A stretch of DNA of 64,000 bases from Aquibacillus sediminis (GTDB lineage: Bacteria > Bacillota > Bacilli > Bacillales > Amphibacillaceae): NCBI RefSeq assembly GCF_005870085.1, contig NZ_SZNM01000003.1:124001-188000 (forward strand), written 5' to 3'. Below the pieces are notes generated by a model, which saw nothing but the letters and a program-made list of their open reading frames with translations, had not been told where the DNA came from and searched no databases. Position 1 is the stretch's first letter. Each line of letters begins with the position of its first letter. Both the position numbers and the translations under genes were made by a program. Shown one piece after another: positions 44,826 to 53,304 of this stretch.

Positions 44826-47114
44826 ATGTCAACCACCATCCAATCTGAGCTTGAACAAGTTATCTCAATAATTGATACTGTATCCCAGCAATTCAATATC
44901 GATTCTTCTGATTTAAAAAATAAACTGCAACAACAACATCAAGGCAAAGCAGATCCTAGTAAGGAAGCATTATTTTATGCTCTACACCATATTTCAATGG
45001 ATCAACCAAACTGGACATTCCTAGCTGCTCAATTTTATCTACAAGAACTCTATCAACAAGCAGCTACCAATAGAGAATACAACCCATCTTTAAAGTATGG
45101 TGATTTTTACCAGCTTTTATCCATATTAACCGATAAAGGAATCTATTCTAGTAACCTATTAGATACATATGATCAAAACGAGATAGAAATGCTTGGTAAG
45201 GAAATCAAACCTGAACGTGATCAATTATTTAATTATATTGGTTTATTTTTACTTGCTGATCGTTACTTAGCAAAAGACCATGATCAGCAAATTTACGAAC
45301 TACCACAAGAACGATTCATGATTATAGCGATGACACTCATGCAACAGGAAGAGAAAAGCAAACGAATAGAGTTAGTAAAAGAAGCTTACTGGGCATTAAG
45401 CAATCTATACATGACAGTCGCTACCCCGACGCTTGCCAATGCAGGAAAAAGCTTTGGTCAGCTTTCCTCTTGTTTTATTGATACGGTTGATGATTCTTTG
45501 GATGGTATCTATTTAAACAATTGGGATATTGCAAGATTAAGTAAAGATGGTGGCGGAATCGGTATTTACTATGGAAAGGTTCGTGCCCTAGGATCCGACA
45601 TCAAAAAATTCAAAGGAAACTCGTCTGGTATTGTCCCTTGGATTAAGCTCATTAACGATACTGCCGTTAGTGTTGACCAGCTTGGCCAACGTCAAGGGGC
45701 GGTAGCGATTTATTTAGATGTATTCCACAAAGATATAATGAACGGATTTTTAGACTTGAAAACAAATAATGGGGACGAACGTCGTAAAGCACACGATATT
45801 TTTACCGGTGTTGCGATTCCCGATTTATTCATGCAAAAGTTGCAAGAAGTTGATGAGAATGGACGAAGTATCGGCGAATGGCATACATTTTGTCCACACC
45901 AAGTAAAACAAATAATGGGGTGGAAAGACAAAGACGGAAACGCATTAGGACTTGAAGATTTTTACGATGAGGAAAATGAAAAGTACTTTACAGAAAAATA
46001 TCTGGAAGCTGCTCAGCATCCGCTTCTACCACGTAAAACCTATAGAGCGATGGACATTATGGCTAGAATCATGGTTGCTCAATTAGAAACAGGAACACCA
46101 TATATGTTTTATCGCGATGAAGTAAACCGGCAAAACCCTAACAAACATGTCAAAGAACCTGGATTGACTTCGATTTATTGTAGTAATTTATGTACGGAGA
46201 TTGCTCAAAACATGTCCCCTACAACGATCCAAACAGAATATCTAGATGAAGATGGTAATCTAGTTATGGTCCGCAAACCTGGCGACTTTGTTGTTTGTAA
46301 TTTATCATCGATTAATTTGCCACGTGCCGTGAAAGCGGATGTGATCCCAAGACTGGTTCGCATTCAAGTTAGGATGCTCGACAATGTGATTGACATCAAT
46401 ACCATTCCAATTGGACAGGCACAAGTGACCAACCAAAAGTATCGAGCAGTTGGTTTGGGAACATTCGGATGGCACCACCTATTAGCATTAGAAGGAATCG
46501 ATTGGGAGTCGGATAATTCTGTCAGCTATGCTGATCAATTATATGATACTATCGCCTACCATGCGATCCACGCTTCGATGGAATTAGCCAAGGAAAAGGG
46601 CACCTATCAACAGTTTTTGGGATCTGAATGGGAAAGTGGCGACTATTTCAAACGAAGAGACTATACTTCTAAACGATGGACAGCATTACAAGAGCAAGTC
46701 CAGCAAAACGGAATTCGAAATGGCTGGTTAATGGCGGTTGCACCAAATTCATCCACCGCCAAAATCGGAGCTTCAACAGATGGAATTGACCCACTTTATG
46801 CGGTGGAATACGCTGAAGAGAAAAAGAACTTTAAGTTTAAAGTAACGGCACCTGATTTAGACCATCGTACGTACAATTATTATAGAAAAGCAAGGCATGA
46901 ACTTGACCAACATTGGAGCATTAAACAAAATGCTGCCAGACAACGTCATATCGATCAAGCAGTCAGCTTCAATTTTTATGTACGTCATGACATTAAAGCA
47001 AAAGACTTATTGCAACTGCACATAGCAGCATGGAAACAACGTTTAAAAACTACTTACTATGTTCGAAGTACTTCTCAGGCAGAAATTGATGACTGTGAAG
47101 CGTGCCATAGTTAA
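44826..47114 (+). CDS. nrdE: Class I ribonucleoside-diphosphate reductase, alpha subunit
   Basis: 762 residues. Reduces ribonucleotides with a thiyl radical. Active-site Cys are in QLSSCFIDT and SNLCTEIAQN (N-x-C-x-E), and the C-terminal shuttle pair is CEAC. The PNSSTAKIGASTDGIDPLYA stretch is also conserved. It is longer than Bacillus NrdE (about 700), and no full ATP-cone motif is obvious. NrdI next to it suggests the Ib-type Mn cofactor route. ATG 44826 was chosen (GGAGGAA upstream). Controlled by NrdR boxes and a B12 riboswitch. Confidence 0.93.
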   Translation: MSTTIQSELEQVISIIDTVSQQFNIDSSDLKNKLQQQHQGKADPSKEALFYALHHISMDQPNWTFLAAQFYLQELYQQAATNREYNPSLKYGDFYQLLSILTDKGIYSSNLLDTYDQNEIEMLGKEIKPERDQLFNYIGLFLLADRYLAKDHDQQIYELPQERFMIIAMTLMQQEEKSKRIELVKEAYWALSNLYMTVATPTLANAGKSFGQLSSCFIDTVDDSLDGIYLNNWDIARLSKDGGGIGIYYGKVRALGSDIKKFKGNSSGIVPWIKLINDTAVSVDQLGQRQGAVAIYLDVFHKDIMNGFLDLKTNNGDERRKAHDIFTGVAIPDLFMQKLQEVDENGRSIGEWHTFCPHQVKQIMGWKDKDGNALGLEDFYDEENEKYFTEKYLEAAQHPLLPRKTYRAMDIMARIMVAQLETGTPYMFYRDEVNRQNPNKHVKEPGLTSIYCSNLCTEIAQNMSPTTIQTEYLDEDGNLVMVRKPGDFVVCNLSSINLPRAVKADVIPRLVRIQVRMLDNVIDINTIPIGQAQVTNQKYRAVGLGTFGWHHLLALEGIDWESDNSVSYADQLYDTIAYHAIHASMELAKEKGTYQQFLGSEWESGDYFKRRDYTSKRWTALQEQVQQNGIRNGWLMAVAPNSSTAKIGASTDGIDPLYAVEYAEEKKNFKFKVTAPDLDHRTYNYYRKARHELDQHWSIKQNAARQRHIDQAVSFNFYVRHDIKAKDLLQLHIAAWKQRLKTTYYVRSTSQAEIDDCEACHS

Positions 47115-47174
47115 AATATAGGCTCTTCTGTCGTATGGTTTATGGTTTTTGAGTGTGCATTTTTTATATACGTA

Positions 47175-47345
47175 AAAACGTGTACTAGTTTTCTACTTTG
47201 GAGCAGAACCGGTACACGTTTTGCTCCTTTTCGTTTACTGGTTACACACTTTGTTACTGATCCAGGGCACGTTTCGTTCCTTTTCGTTTACCGGTTTCAC
47301 ACTTTGATGCTGATACGGGGCACGTTTCGTTTACTGATTTTACTT
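47175..47345. repeat. Tandem repeat array 5, 53-bp units, inside the nrd operon
   Basis: CACGTT recurs at 47215, 47268 and 47321 (53 bp apart), each followed by TTCGTTTACTGG-like sequence; three units, the last partial. The array occupies the 299-bp nrdE-nrdF gap. Sequence unrelated to the other arrays. The rest of the gap is featureless apart from the nrdF ribosome binding site. Confidence 0.85.
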
Positions 47346-47413
47346 TTTATATATTAAAAACATTTTTTTGAAATAACTTCACCTTTTATCATTTTACTGG
47401 AGGTCTGATTAAT

Positions 47414-48463
47414 ATGAGTGAACCACAAGCAACATTATCTAAAATAAATCTATTAAATCCTGAACATCCGAATAAATCAACGGCTGTTATAAACGGCAAG
47501 TCCTCAGGTTTATTAAATTGGAATGATATTGCCTATCCACAAATGTATGATTTATACCAAACATTACTATCAAATTTTTGGAAAGCTCAAGAAATTAATA
47601 TGCAAGATGATATTAAACAATGGGATTTCTTATCAGAGGTTGAAAAAGATGTTTTCTTACGCATCAATACACAGTTAGCATCCTTAGATAGTTTACAAAC
47701 ACCTACGATGAGCCAAGTCATGGATTATGTGACAGATTCTAGTTTTAAGGCTATTTTTGCTGTTATTTCTCAGCAAGAAGCAGTCCATAATGAATCCTAC
47801 TCTTATATTTTAAGCTCTCTTGTTCCTTTAAGAGAGCAAAATGCTAGATTTGATCAGGCGAAAGACGATCCAATCGTACAAAAACGAAATCAACTAATTT
47901 TGGATAGTTATGAGAAATTTCGTTCCAACCCTACTCCACAGCATTTATTTGAATTAGCGATTAATTCAATTAACTTAGAAGGCATTTATTTTTATGCTGG
48001 ATTTGCTTTCTTTTACAATCTTGCTCGACAGCAAAAAATGCTAAAAACGAGTACGATGATTAGTTATATCCAACGAGATGAGATGCAACATGCGTATTTT
48101 ATCTCACAATTTGTACGAATATTATTAACAGAGAACCCGGAATTAAACACAGAAAAGAATATCGACTATATTTATCAAACGATAGACAAAGCAGTACAAC
48201 TTGAAAAACAATGGGCCAACTACATCCTAAAAGAAATTGATGGTATTGATTTAACTGAATTTGAATCATATGTTGAATATCTAGCTAATAAGCGCTTACG
48301 GCAATTAGGATTAAAAAATAACTATGATAGGCAAGAAAATCCAATGCCTTGGATTCATGTTTTCAGTGATGAGATGATCAATGAAACGAAATCAGATTTC
48401 TTTGAACAGAAATCAAGAACATATACCAAAGTTTCCGAATCCAATGGCTTTGATGAACTATAG
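47414..48463 (+). CDS. nrdF: Class I ribonucleoside-diphosphate reductase, beta subunit
   Basis: 349 residues, ferritin-like radical-generating subunit. Dinuclear metal ligands appear in order: Asp in ASLDSLQT, Glu and His in QQEAVHNES, Glu in SINLEGIYFY, and Glu/His in RDEMQHAYF. The Tyr four residues after the first His (HNESY) matches the radical Tyr, so this is a Tyr-radical enzyme. GGAGGT precedes the ATG. In operon with nrdE and nrdI. Confidence 0.94.
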   Translation: MSEPQATLSKINLLNPEHPNKSTAVINGKSSGLLNWNDIAYPQMYDLYQTLLSNFWKAQEINMQDDIKQWDFLSEVEKDVFLRINTQLASLDSLQTPTMSQVMDYVTDSSFKAIFAVISQQEAVHNESYSYILSSLVPLREQNARFDQAKDDPIVQKRNQLILDSYEKFRSNPTPQHLFELAINSINLEGIYFYAGFAFFYNLARQQKMLKTSTMISYIQRDEMQHAYFISQFVRILLTENPELNTEKNIDYIYQTIDKAVQLEKQWANYILKEIDGIDLTEFESYVEYLANKRLRQLGLKNNYDRQENPMPWIHVFSDEMINETKSDFFEQKSRTYTKVSESNGFDEL

Positions 48464-48472
48464 GTGTACAAT

Positions 48473-48922
48473 ATGAAAATGGCAATCATCTATACGTCTG
48501 TTACTGGAAACACCGAACAATTAGTGCATATCATTGCTTTATTCTTTAAAACAAACAACCAAGCGATCGATATCTATACTGTTCACGATTTTCCAATTCA
48601 ACAATTATCTACATATGATTTAGTAATTGTTGGTACTTATTCTTGGGGAAATGGTGATCTTCCCAAAGAAATGGAAGGTTTATATGAGGCATTTGAAATG
48701 CAAAATGTTGACCATCTAATCACAGGTGTATTTGGTACCGGGGACCGCTTTTACCCACACTTTTGCGGCGCAGTTGATGAATTCCGTGACATGCTTTATG
48801 CCCATACCAACTTAGCAGTGACATTGAAAGTCGAACTCATGCCACAAAGTAGTGATTTATCCAAATGCGAGAAATTTTATAAATCACTTATGAAGCGAGT
48901 GCAAAAAGCAAAAGTCAACTGA
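48473..48922 (+). CDS. nrdI: NrdI-like flavodoxin
   Basis: 149 residues. Flavodoxin fold with phosphate loop YTSVTGNTEQL, the second loop VGTYSWGNGDLP and GVFGTGDRFYPHFCGAVDEF. NrdI supplies oxidant to assemble the Mn(III)2-Tyr cofactor of NrdF, supporting the class Ib assignment. ATG 48473 was chosen (AGGTG upstream); the stop of nrdF is 9 nt before it, so translation is likely coupled. A terminator follows. Confidence 0.88.
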   Translation: MKMAIIYTSVTGNTEQLVHIIALFFKTNNQAIDIYTVHDFPIQQLSTYDLVIVGTYSWGNGDLPKEMEGLYEAFEMQNVDHLITGVFGTGDRFYPHFCGAVDEFRDMLYAHTNLAVTLKVELMPQSSDLSKCEKFYKSLMKRVQKAKVN

Positions 48923-48926
48923 TCCC

Positions 48927-48957
48927 AAAAACGACTCGATGTTTTCGAGTCGTTTTC
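48927..48957 (+). terminator. Terminator of the nrd operon
   Basis: AAAACGACTCGA pairs perfectly with TCGAGTCGTTTT around five bases, 4 nt after the nrdI stop. Confidence 0.93.
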
Positions 48958-49041
48958 CATTTATTTGTTAACTTTTTATTCCTAAATATAATAATGAGCA
49001 TGTGATATAATATAGTAAATATTTGATTGGAGGTGACTACT

Positions 49042-49455
49042 ATGAAAGAAGCATTACAACAGATTCTTGATGAAATAAAAGGTTTAAAACAGAACATGTC
49101 TACTTGAACTGAAGATGTATCTGGATTAAAGAAAGACGTGTCTAGTTTAAAGAATGATGTGTCTGGCTTGAAAGATGACGTGTCTGGGGTAAAGAATGAT
49201 GTATCTGGTTTAAAGGATGACGTGTCTGGCATAAAACAAGGACAAGAGCGATTAGAATCAAAGGTCGACAACTTATCACTAGAAGTGCGAAGTAATTTTA
49301 AATATACAAACGATAAGATAAACGACCAATACAATGTTTTTGAAATTGTTTCGAGTGAAATAAAAAGTACAAAAGTTGACATTGAATATCTCAGTTCCAA
49401 AGCAGGCAAACATGATACAGAACTTAACAATATTATGTCTAAATTAAAAGATTAA
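49042..49455 (+). pseudogene. Heptad-repeat coiled-coil protein interrupted by one in-frame TGA
   Basis: From ATG 49042 (GGAGGTGA upstream) the frame reads 21 codons, a TGA at 49105, then continues open to 49455. After the stop come TEDVSGLKKD and six further repeats of the heptad DVSGLK(N/K/D), then ERLESKVDNLSLEVRS and a helical C-terminus. The DNA repeats every 21 bp. Apart from the single TGA the gene looks whole (137 codons). Restart at GTG 49138 could give a 105-residue protein. Function unknown; such proteins resemble phage-type or DUF coiled coils. Confidence 0.7.
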
Positions 49456-49669
49456 ACAATCCTGATGAAGCAGGTTAATTGTAACGCAAATATCTTAAAA
49501 AATCGTCATTAGAATGAAATCACTCCTATTTAACTACACTCAATTTAACTGGTTCTAGCTAATTTTTAGTCCATTCCTCCTGCTTCCCTAGACATCTAAC
49601 TATCTCTTAAATAGTAAACTACTGAAATCTTCTATTTTTTATCTAAATGACAAACCAAAAAGCTAATCA

Positions 49670-51022
49670 TCACTTAAATGTTTGGAGCCATCTCAGCGCT
49701 TCCGTTGCGATCAACGGCTTACTATAATAATACCCTTGAATTTGATTACATTTTGGCTCTTTTAATTTTTCTAATTGCCCGATTGTTTCCACCCCTTCAG
49801 CAACGACATTGATATTTAAATATTGTGCCAGCATAGTAATCGCCTTCACAATGGCCGAGCTATGTTCACTAGTTTCTAAATCTTGAATAAAGGAACGATC
49901 AATCTTAAGTGTATCGACAGGAAGCTTTTTTAAATAATTCAGTGACGAAAAGCCTGTTCCAAAATCATCCATTGAAATTTGAATGCCATGTGTTCGAAGC
50001 TGATTAATTTTCTGTATGATCAATTCAGAATGTTGGATCAAGATTGATTCTGTAATCTCTAACTCTAGCAAATTCGGCGGCATCCCTATTTCAGCTAAAA
50101 TCTTAAACACTTGATCAACAAAATCTTTTTCTAAAAATTGATTGCTCGAAATATTAACAGCAACAGAAAAATCCTGTTGATATGCATGTCGCCATTCCAT
50201 ATGTTGCCTACACGCTTCTTTTAACACCCAAGTTCCAATCGGGATAATTAATCCGGTTTCCTCTGCTATCGGAATAAAATGTTGCGGTGAAATCATACCA
50301 AATTGCTGGTGCTCCCAACGTATTAATGCTTCAAAACCAACTACTTTTTGTTTCAGCACATCAACTTTAGGCTGATAATGTAGTAAGAAATCTTCTTGTT
50401 TAACTGCTTTGCGAAGCTCCTGCTCAAACATAAGTGTCTCGTAGGCTCCTGCATTCTTTTCTACATTTGCTAACTGATAACATCCTTTTCCTTGATTTTT
50501 AGCGCGATACATCGCTGAGTCGGCATAAGTGACGAGCATATCTGCATCATCACCATCAAACGGGTAAAAGCTTATTCCAATACTCGCCGATAAGTAGCAT
50601 TCTATTTCATTCAAGCAAAAAGGCTTCGCTAGCGCGTCGATAAATGCAGAAGCAATCTCTTCTGCTTCTGACCGCGTCCCAACTTTTGGAACAATACAAA
50701 TAAATTCATCCCCACCAACTCTCGCCAAAAAGTGGGCCTCTTCTTTACAACTCCCCAACCGTTTCGTTGCTTCTTTCAGGACTTGATCCCCATACTTATG
50801 CCCTAAAGAATCGTTTATTTGTTTAAAACGATCAAGGTCGATATATAGTAACGCAAACTTCTGCTGTTCGTTCTTACACTCGTTCATCAGTTGTTGTAGA
50901 TAAGAATCAAAATATAAACGATTAGGTAAATTCGTTAATGCATCATGATAGGCAAGAAATTTATATTTAAATAGTTTATCATCAGTTACAGAATCCATAT
51001 ATGGTTCTTGTATTTGCGTCAA
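49670..51022 (-). CDS. GGDEF-EAL protein (cyclic di-GMP turnover)
   Basis: 450 residues with no membrane segment. GGDEF domain (about 25-180) has FLARVGGDEFICIV, an intact cyclase motif, without an RxxD inhibitory site at the usual place. EAL domain (about 195-445) has GFEALIRWEH, LELEITES, ISMDDFGTGFSSL and LKIDRSFIQ, so phosphodiesterase residues look complete. TTG start at 51022 with GAGGTGA upstream. It directly follows a V4R-domain gene by 19 bp, which may provide its signal. Confidence 0.93.
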   Translation of the reverse strand: MTQIQEPYMDSVTDDKLFKYKFLAYHDALTNLPNRLYFDSYLQQLMNECKNEQQKFALLYIDLDRFKQINDSLGHKYGDQVLKEATKRLGSCKEEAHFLARVGGDEFICIVPKVGTRSEAEEIASAFIDALAKPFCLNEIECYLSASIGISFYPFDGDDADMLVTYADSAMYRAKNQGKGCYQLANVEKNAGAYETLMFEQELRKAVKQEDFLLHYQPKVDVLKQKVVGFEALIRWEHQQFGMISPQHFIPIAEETGLIIPIGTWVLKEACRQHMEWRHAYQQDFSVAVNISSNQFLEKDFVDQVFKILAEIGMPPNLLELEITESILIQHSELIIQKINQLRTHGIQISMDDFGTGFSSLNYLKKLPVDTLKIDRSFIQDLETSEHSSAIVKAITMLAQYLNINVVAEGVETIGQLEKLKEPKCNQIQGYYYSKPLIATEALRWLQTFK

Positions 51023-51041
51023 TTGCTTCTCACCTCTTTTC

Positions 51042-51497
51042 TTATTTATCCATAAATGTCACTTCATATTCACAATGAACGTCACCACTCACGTGACATT
51101 TCGTTTCTTTAGCGTGTACTTTTTTATCTAGCACTTTTTCCATCGCACCAGCTAAAATGGCACCTTCTAAATCACACACTTTTTCCTTCTGTTTTGACTC
51201 CACTCCTTTACAGAAACAGTCATCCACTTGAATTCGCATCGTTTCGTCTGACTTAGAAAGCAAAGTTGGTACCCCTATTTTCATGTCTTCAAATAACGCT
51301 AACGCTTCTTCCACTGTATTTATTGGAAACTTCTCACCAATTTTTTTCCCGACAGTGAAAGTTGTACCTTTCCCCTTCATTGGTAGGCCTTCATACATTC
51401 CAATTAATCGGATCGCCCGATATAGTTCCATCGGTACCCATTCCCCAAGTTGTTCTCTTTTTATATTTTTTAAATTATCAAATGAATATCCACACAT
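51042..51497 (-). CDS. V4R-domain protein (4-vinyl reductase-like small-molecule binding)
   Basis: 150 residues. The C-terminal half is a V4R domain with four conserved Cys in DDCFCKG, KVCDLEGAILAG and ETKCHVSGDVHCEYEV, a zinc-binding arrangement. The N-terminal half (EQLGEWVPMELYRAIRLIGM) is helical. V4R domains bind hydrophobic ligands or act as sensors next to regulators. ATG 51497 was chosen because GGAGGAG is well spaced. Upstream lie two perfect palindromes (51572-51610). Confidence 0.75.
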   Translation of the reverse strand: MCGYSFDNLKNIKREQLGEWVPMELYRAIRLIGMYEGLPMKGKGTTFTVGKKIGEKFPINTVEEALALFEDMKIGVPTLLSKSDETMRIQVDDCFCKGVESKQKEKVCDLEGAILAGAMEKVLDKKVHAKETKCHVSGDVHCEYEVTFMDK

Positions 51498-51571
51498 GAT
51501 GTTTCTCCTCCAATCTCGGATGTGACCGCACTGTTTAGTACCATTCATTTTAATCAATCATTTATAACAAA

Positions 51572-51610
51572 AAATTGATCTATATCAATTTTTAAACAAA
51601 TTTGTTTAAA
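51572..51610. promoter_or_regulatory. FNR/CRP-like site and adjacent 20-bp palindrome
   Basis: AAATTGAT-CTAT-ATCAATTT (51572-51591) is a perfect palindrome containing TTGATNNNNATCAA, the classic FNR-type half-site arrangement. TTTAAACAAATTTGTTTAAA (51591-51610) is a second perfect 20-bp palindrome sharing the boundary base. Both lie 75-115 bp upstream of the V4R/GGDEF-EAL operon. The factors are not known. Confidence 0.6.
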
Positions 51611-51728
51611 AAATTTCGTAGTAAAGGCGAGTTTCCTCTCGATCATATCTATTTAGAGCTTTTAATGAGTTCATGCGCATCATCTAACAAATACGGAATA
51701 CCATTAATCAAAACACTTTAAAATAATA

Positions 51729-51771
51729 AAGCTGCTCAAACAGGTTTTCACCTATTCGAACAGCTTTCTTC
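51729..51771 (-). terminator. Terminator after the flavin reductase gene
   Basis: Minus strand AAGCTGTTCGAATAGG pairs imperfectly with CCTGTTTGAGCAGCTT, followed by TATTATTTT, 8 nt after the stop codon. Confidence 0.75.
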
Positions 51772-51778
51772 TAAAGTC

Positions 51779-52321
51779 CTATTTCTTCTCACTAATACTT
51801 TTTTGCAATGAGACAAGCTCTTCTGCAAACTTTTGGATTCGTTCACTAACATTTTCATCAACAATTTCGTTCACATCATCAAAAGCATCATCCTGAATAT
51901 ACACGCTCGTTGCAGGTACAATTCCTTTTAGATAGGAAAGGATTGGCTTGAGTTGATATTCGGGAACAAGGAAATGATTATGAGAACCTGCTGTTGCAAC
52001 CATACCTGTTACTTTTCCTTTCAATGCATCAACTGGAAGATGGTCGAGTACATTTTTTAACGCACCTGAAATCGATGCTTGATAAATTGGTGTCCCAATT
52101 ACAAGCAAGTCAGCAGATGTTATCTTGTTGACCACATCCCATGTATCATCATTATAATAAGCTAACGGTGATCCATTAACAAATTCTACTTCATAATCTC
52201 TTAAATCAACTAATTCGGTTTTTATATCTTTATCGACTGCCTTTGCTGCTGTTAAGACTTTGTGGACTACCACATTTGTCTTCCATCCAGCTAAATTACC
52301 GGAAAGTCCAACAAGTTTCAC
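51779..52321 (-). CDS. NADPH-dependent FMN reductase family protein
   Basis: 180 residues, flavodoxin-like fold: phosphate-binding VGLSGNLAGWKTN, ADLLVIGTPIYQASISGALK and MVATAGSHNHFL. It resembles SsuE/azoreductase-like proteins that reduce free FMN or quinones. The first loop (SGNLAGWKT) departs from the common SGSLRxxS. Substrate unknown. GGGGGATC precedes the ATG. The HAD gene lies just upstream (22 bp) on the same strand, so they are probably co-transcribed. Confidence 0.85.
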   Translation of the reverse strand: MKLVGLSGNLAGWKTNVVVHKVLTAAKAVDKDIKTELVDLRDYEVEFVNGSPLAYYNDDTWDVVNKITSADLLVIGTPIYQASISGALKNVLDHLPVDALKGKVTGMVATAGSHNHFLVPEYQLKPILSYLKGIVPATSVYIQDDAFDDVNEIVDENVSERIQKFAEELVSLQKSISEKK

Positions 52322-52343
52322 AAATGATCCCCCTTCATAGTAT

Positions 52344-53126
52344 TTAATCTAACAACTCAAGCATCTGCAAACCATGCAAGATTCCATCTTCTTCCACCGA
52401 TTTTGTAACATACTTAGCAGCTTGCTTGGCTTTTTCATGTCCATTCCCCATTGCTACACCTTTTTCAATTTGAGATAACATCTCCAAGTCATTCAAAGAA
52501 TCACCAAATGCTGCTTGATTTTGACTAGGAATCCCTAATTTATCTATAATTTTTTTAATACCGTTCGCTTTTGACCCACCCGTTGGAATTACATCAACAG
52601 ATAGTGGATGCCAGCGGATAAAATCGAATTGTTTGTACGTTTGCTCATAAAAAACTTCTTCGCCTTCGGTACAAAATAGCAATGATTGATACATTGCTCT
52701 ACCTTTATTATATTCTGGATCATGTGTTGGAAATTGGCCGATTTTTAATGTTTGGATACTTTCCTTTATATATTTGTGTTCTCGAACATTAGCTCTCATG
52801 TCTTGATGATCCATGAACACAACTGGATGATCCCTTGAAACTGCCTCCTCTGTCAAAGAGGCTAGAGCGTCTGAATGTAGTGGATTAGTATAAATGACCT
52901 CCCCATTTAAGACAACATATTGCCCGTTATAACTAATATATGTGTCGATCTCTAATTCCTTACGAAGATCTTCATACATAAAAGGTGCACGTCCTGTGGC
53001 AATCGCCACCACATGTCCTTTTTCTTTCAATGCAAAAATAGCGTCTTTCGTACTTTTTGGTAGCTTCTTTTCCTCATCCAGAAGTGTCCCATCAATATCA
53101 AAAAAGATAATATGTTTATTTGTCAT
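52344..53126 (-). CDS. Cof-type HAD-IIB phosphatase
   Basis: 260 residues. Motif I IIFFDIDGTLLDEE (nucleophile DxD), motif II VAIATGR, Lys in TGGSKANGIKKII and motif III AFGDSLNDLEML. The large C2B cap between motifs II and III marks the Cof/YkrA group, which dephosphorylates sugar phosphates or flavin and pyridoxal cofactors. Upstream of an FMN reductase gene, which might hint at a flavin link, but this is weak. Confidence 0.92.
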   Translation of the reverse strand: MTNKHIIFFDIDGTLLDEEKKLPKSTKDAIFALKEKGHVVAIATGRAPFMYEDLRKELEIDTYISYNGQYVVLNGEVIYTNPLHSDALASLTEEAVSRDHPVVFMDHQDMRANVREHKYIKESIQTLKIGQFPTHDPEYNKGRAMYQSLLFCTEGEEVFYEQTYKQFDFIRWHPLSVDVIPTGGSKANGIKKIIDKLGIPSQNQAAFGDSLNDLEMLSQIEKGVAMGNGHEKAKQAAKYVTKSVEEDGILHGLQMLELLD

Positions 53127-53252
53127 GATTGTTCTATTGCCCCCATCTAACTATTTATTTTATATTTTTAATCCTTTTGATCATCATAACTGTCATTTTA
53201 ACAGGTTGTTGTACACGAAACCAGCGGGACAAAAAGCCCGTATCCAACAAAC

Positions 53253-53289
53253 AAAAGACGCCTACTCTATTAAGAACAGGCGTCTTTTC
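53253..53289 (-). terminator. Terminator after catalase
   Basis: AAAAGACGCCT pairs with AGGCGTCTTTT around a 13-nt loop, 16 nt after the katA stop; T-run on the minus strand side. Confidence 0.88.
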
Positions 53290-53304
53290 ATCTATAGGTA
53301 TCTG

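Noticed and set aside
49105-49107. TGA in the heptad-repeat gene as a selenocysteine codon
   Set aside because: No SECIS-like hairpin or redox motif is visible next to it, and the codon sits in a coiled-coil region.
53129-53280. Plus-strand frame with a hydrophobic stretch and LTGCC, like a small lipoprotein
   Set aside because: No ribosome binding site, and it runs into the catalase terminator stem; composition is probably accidental.
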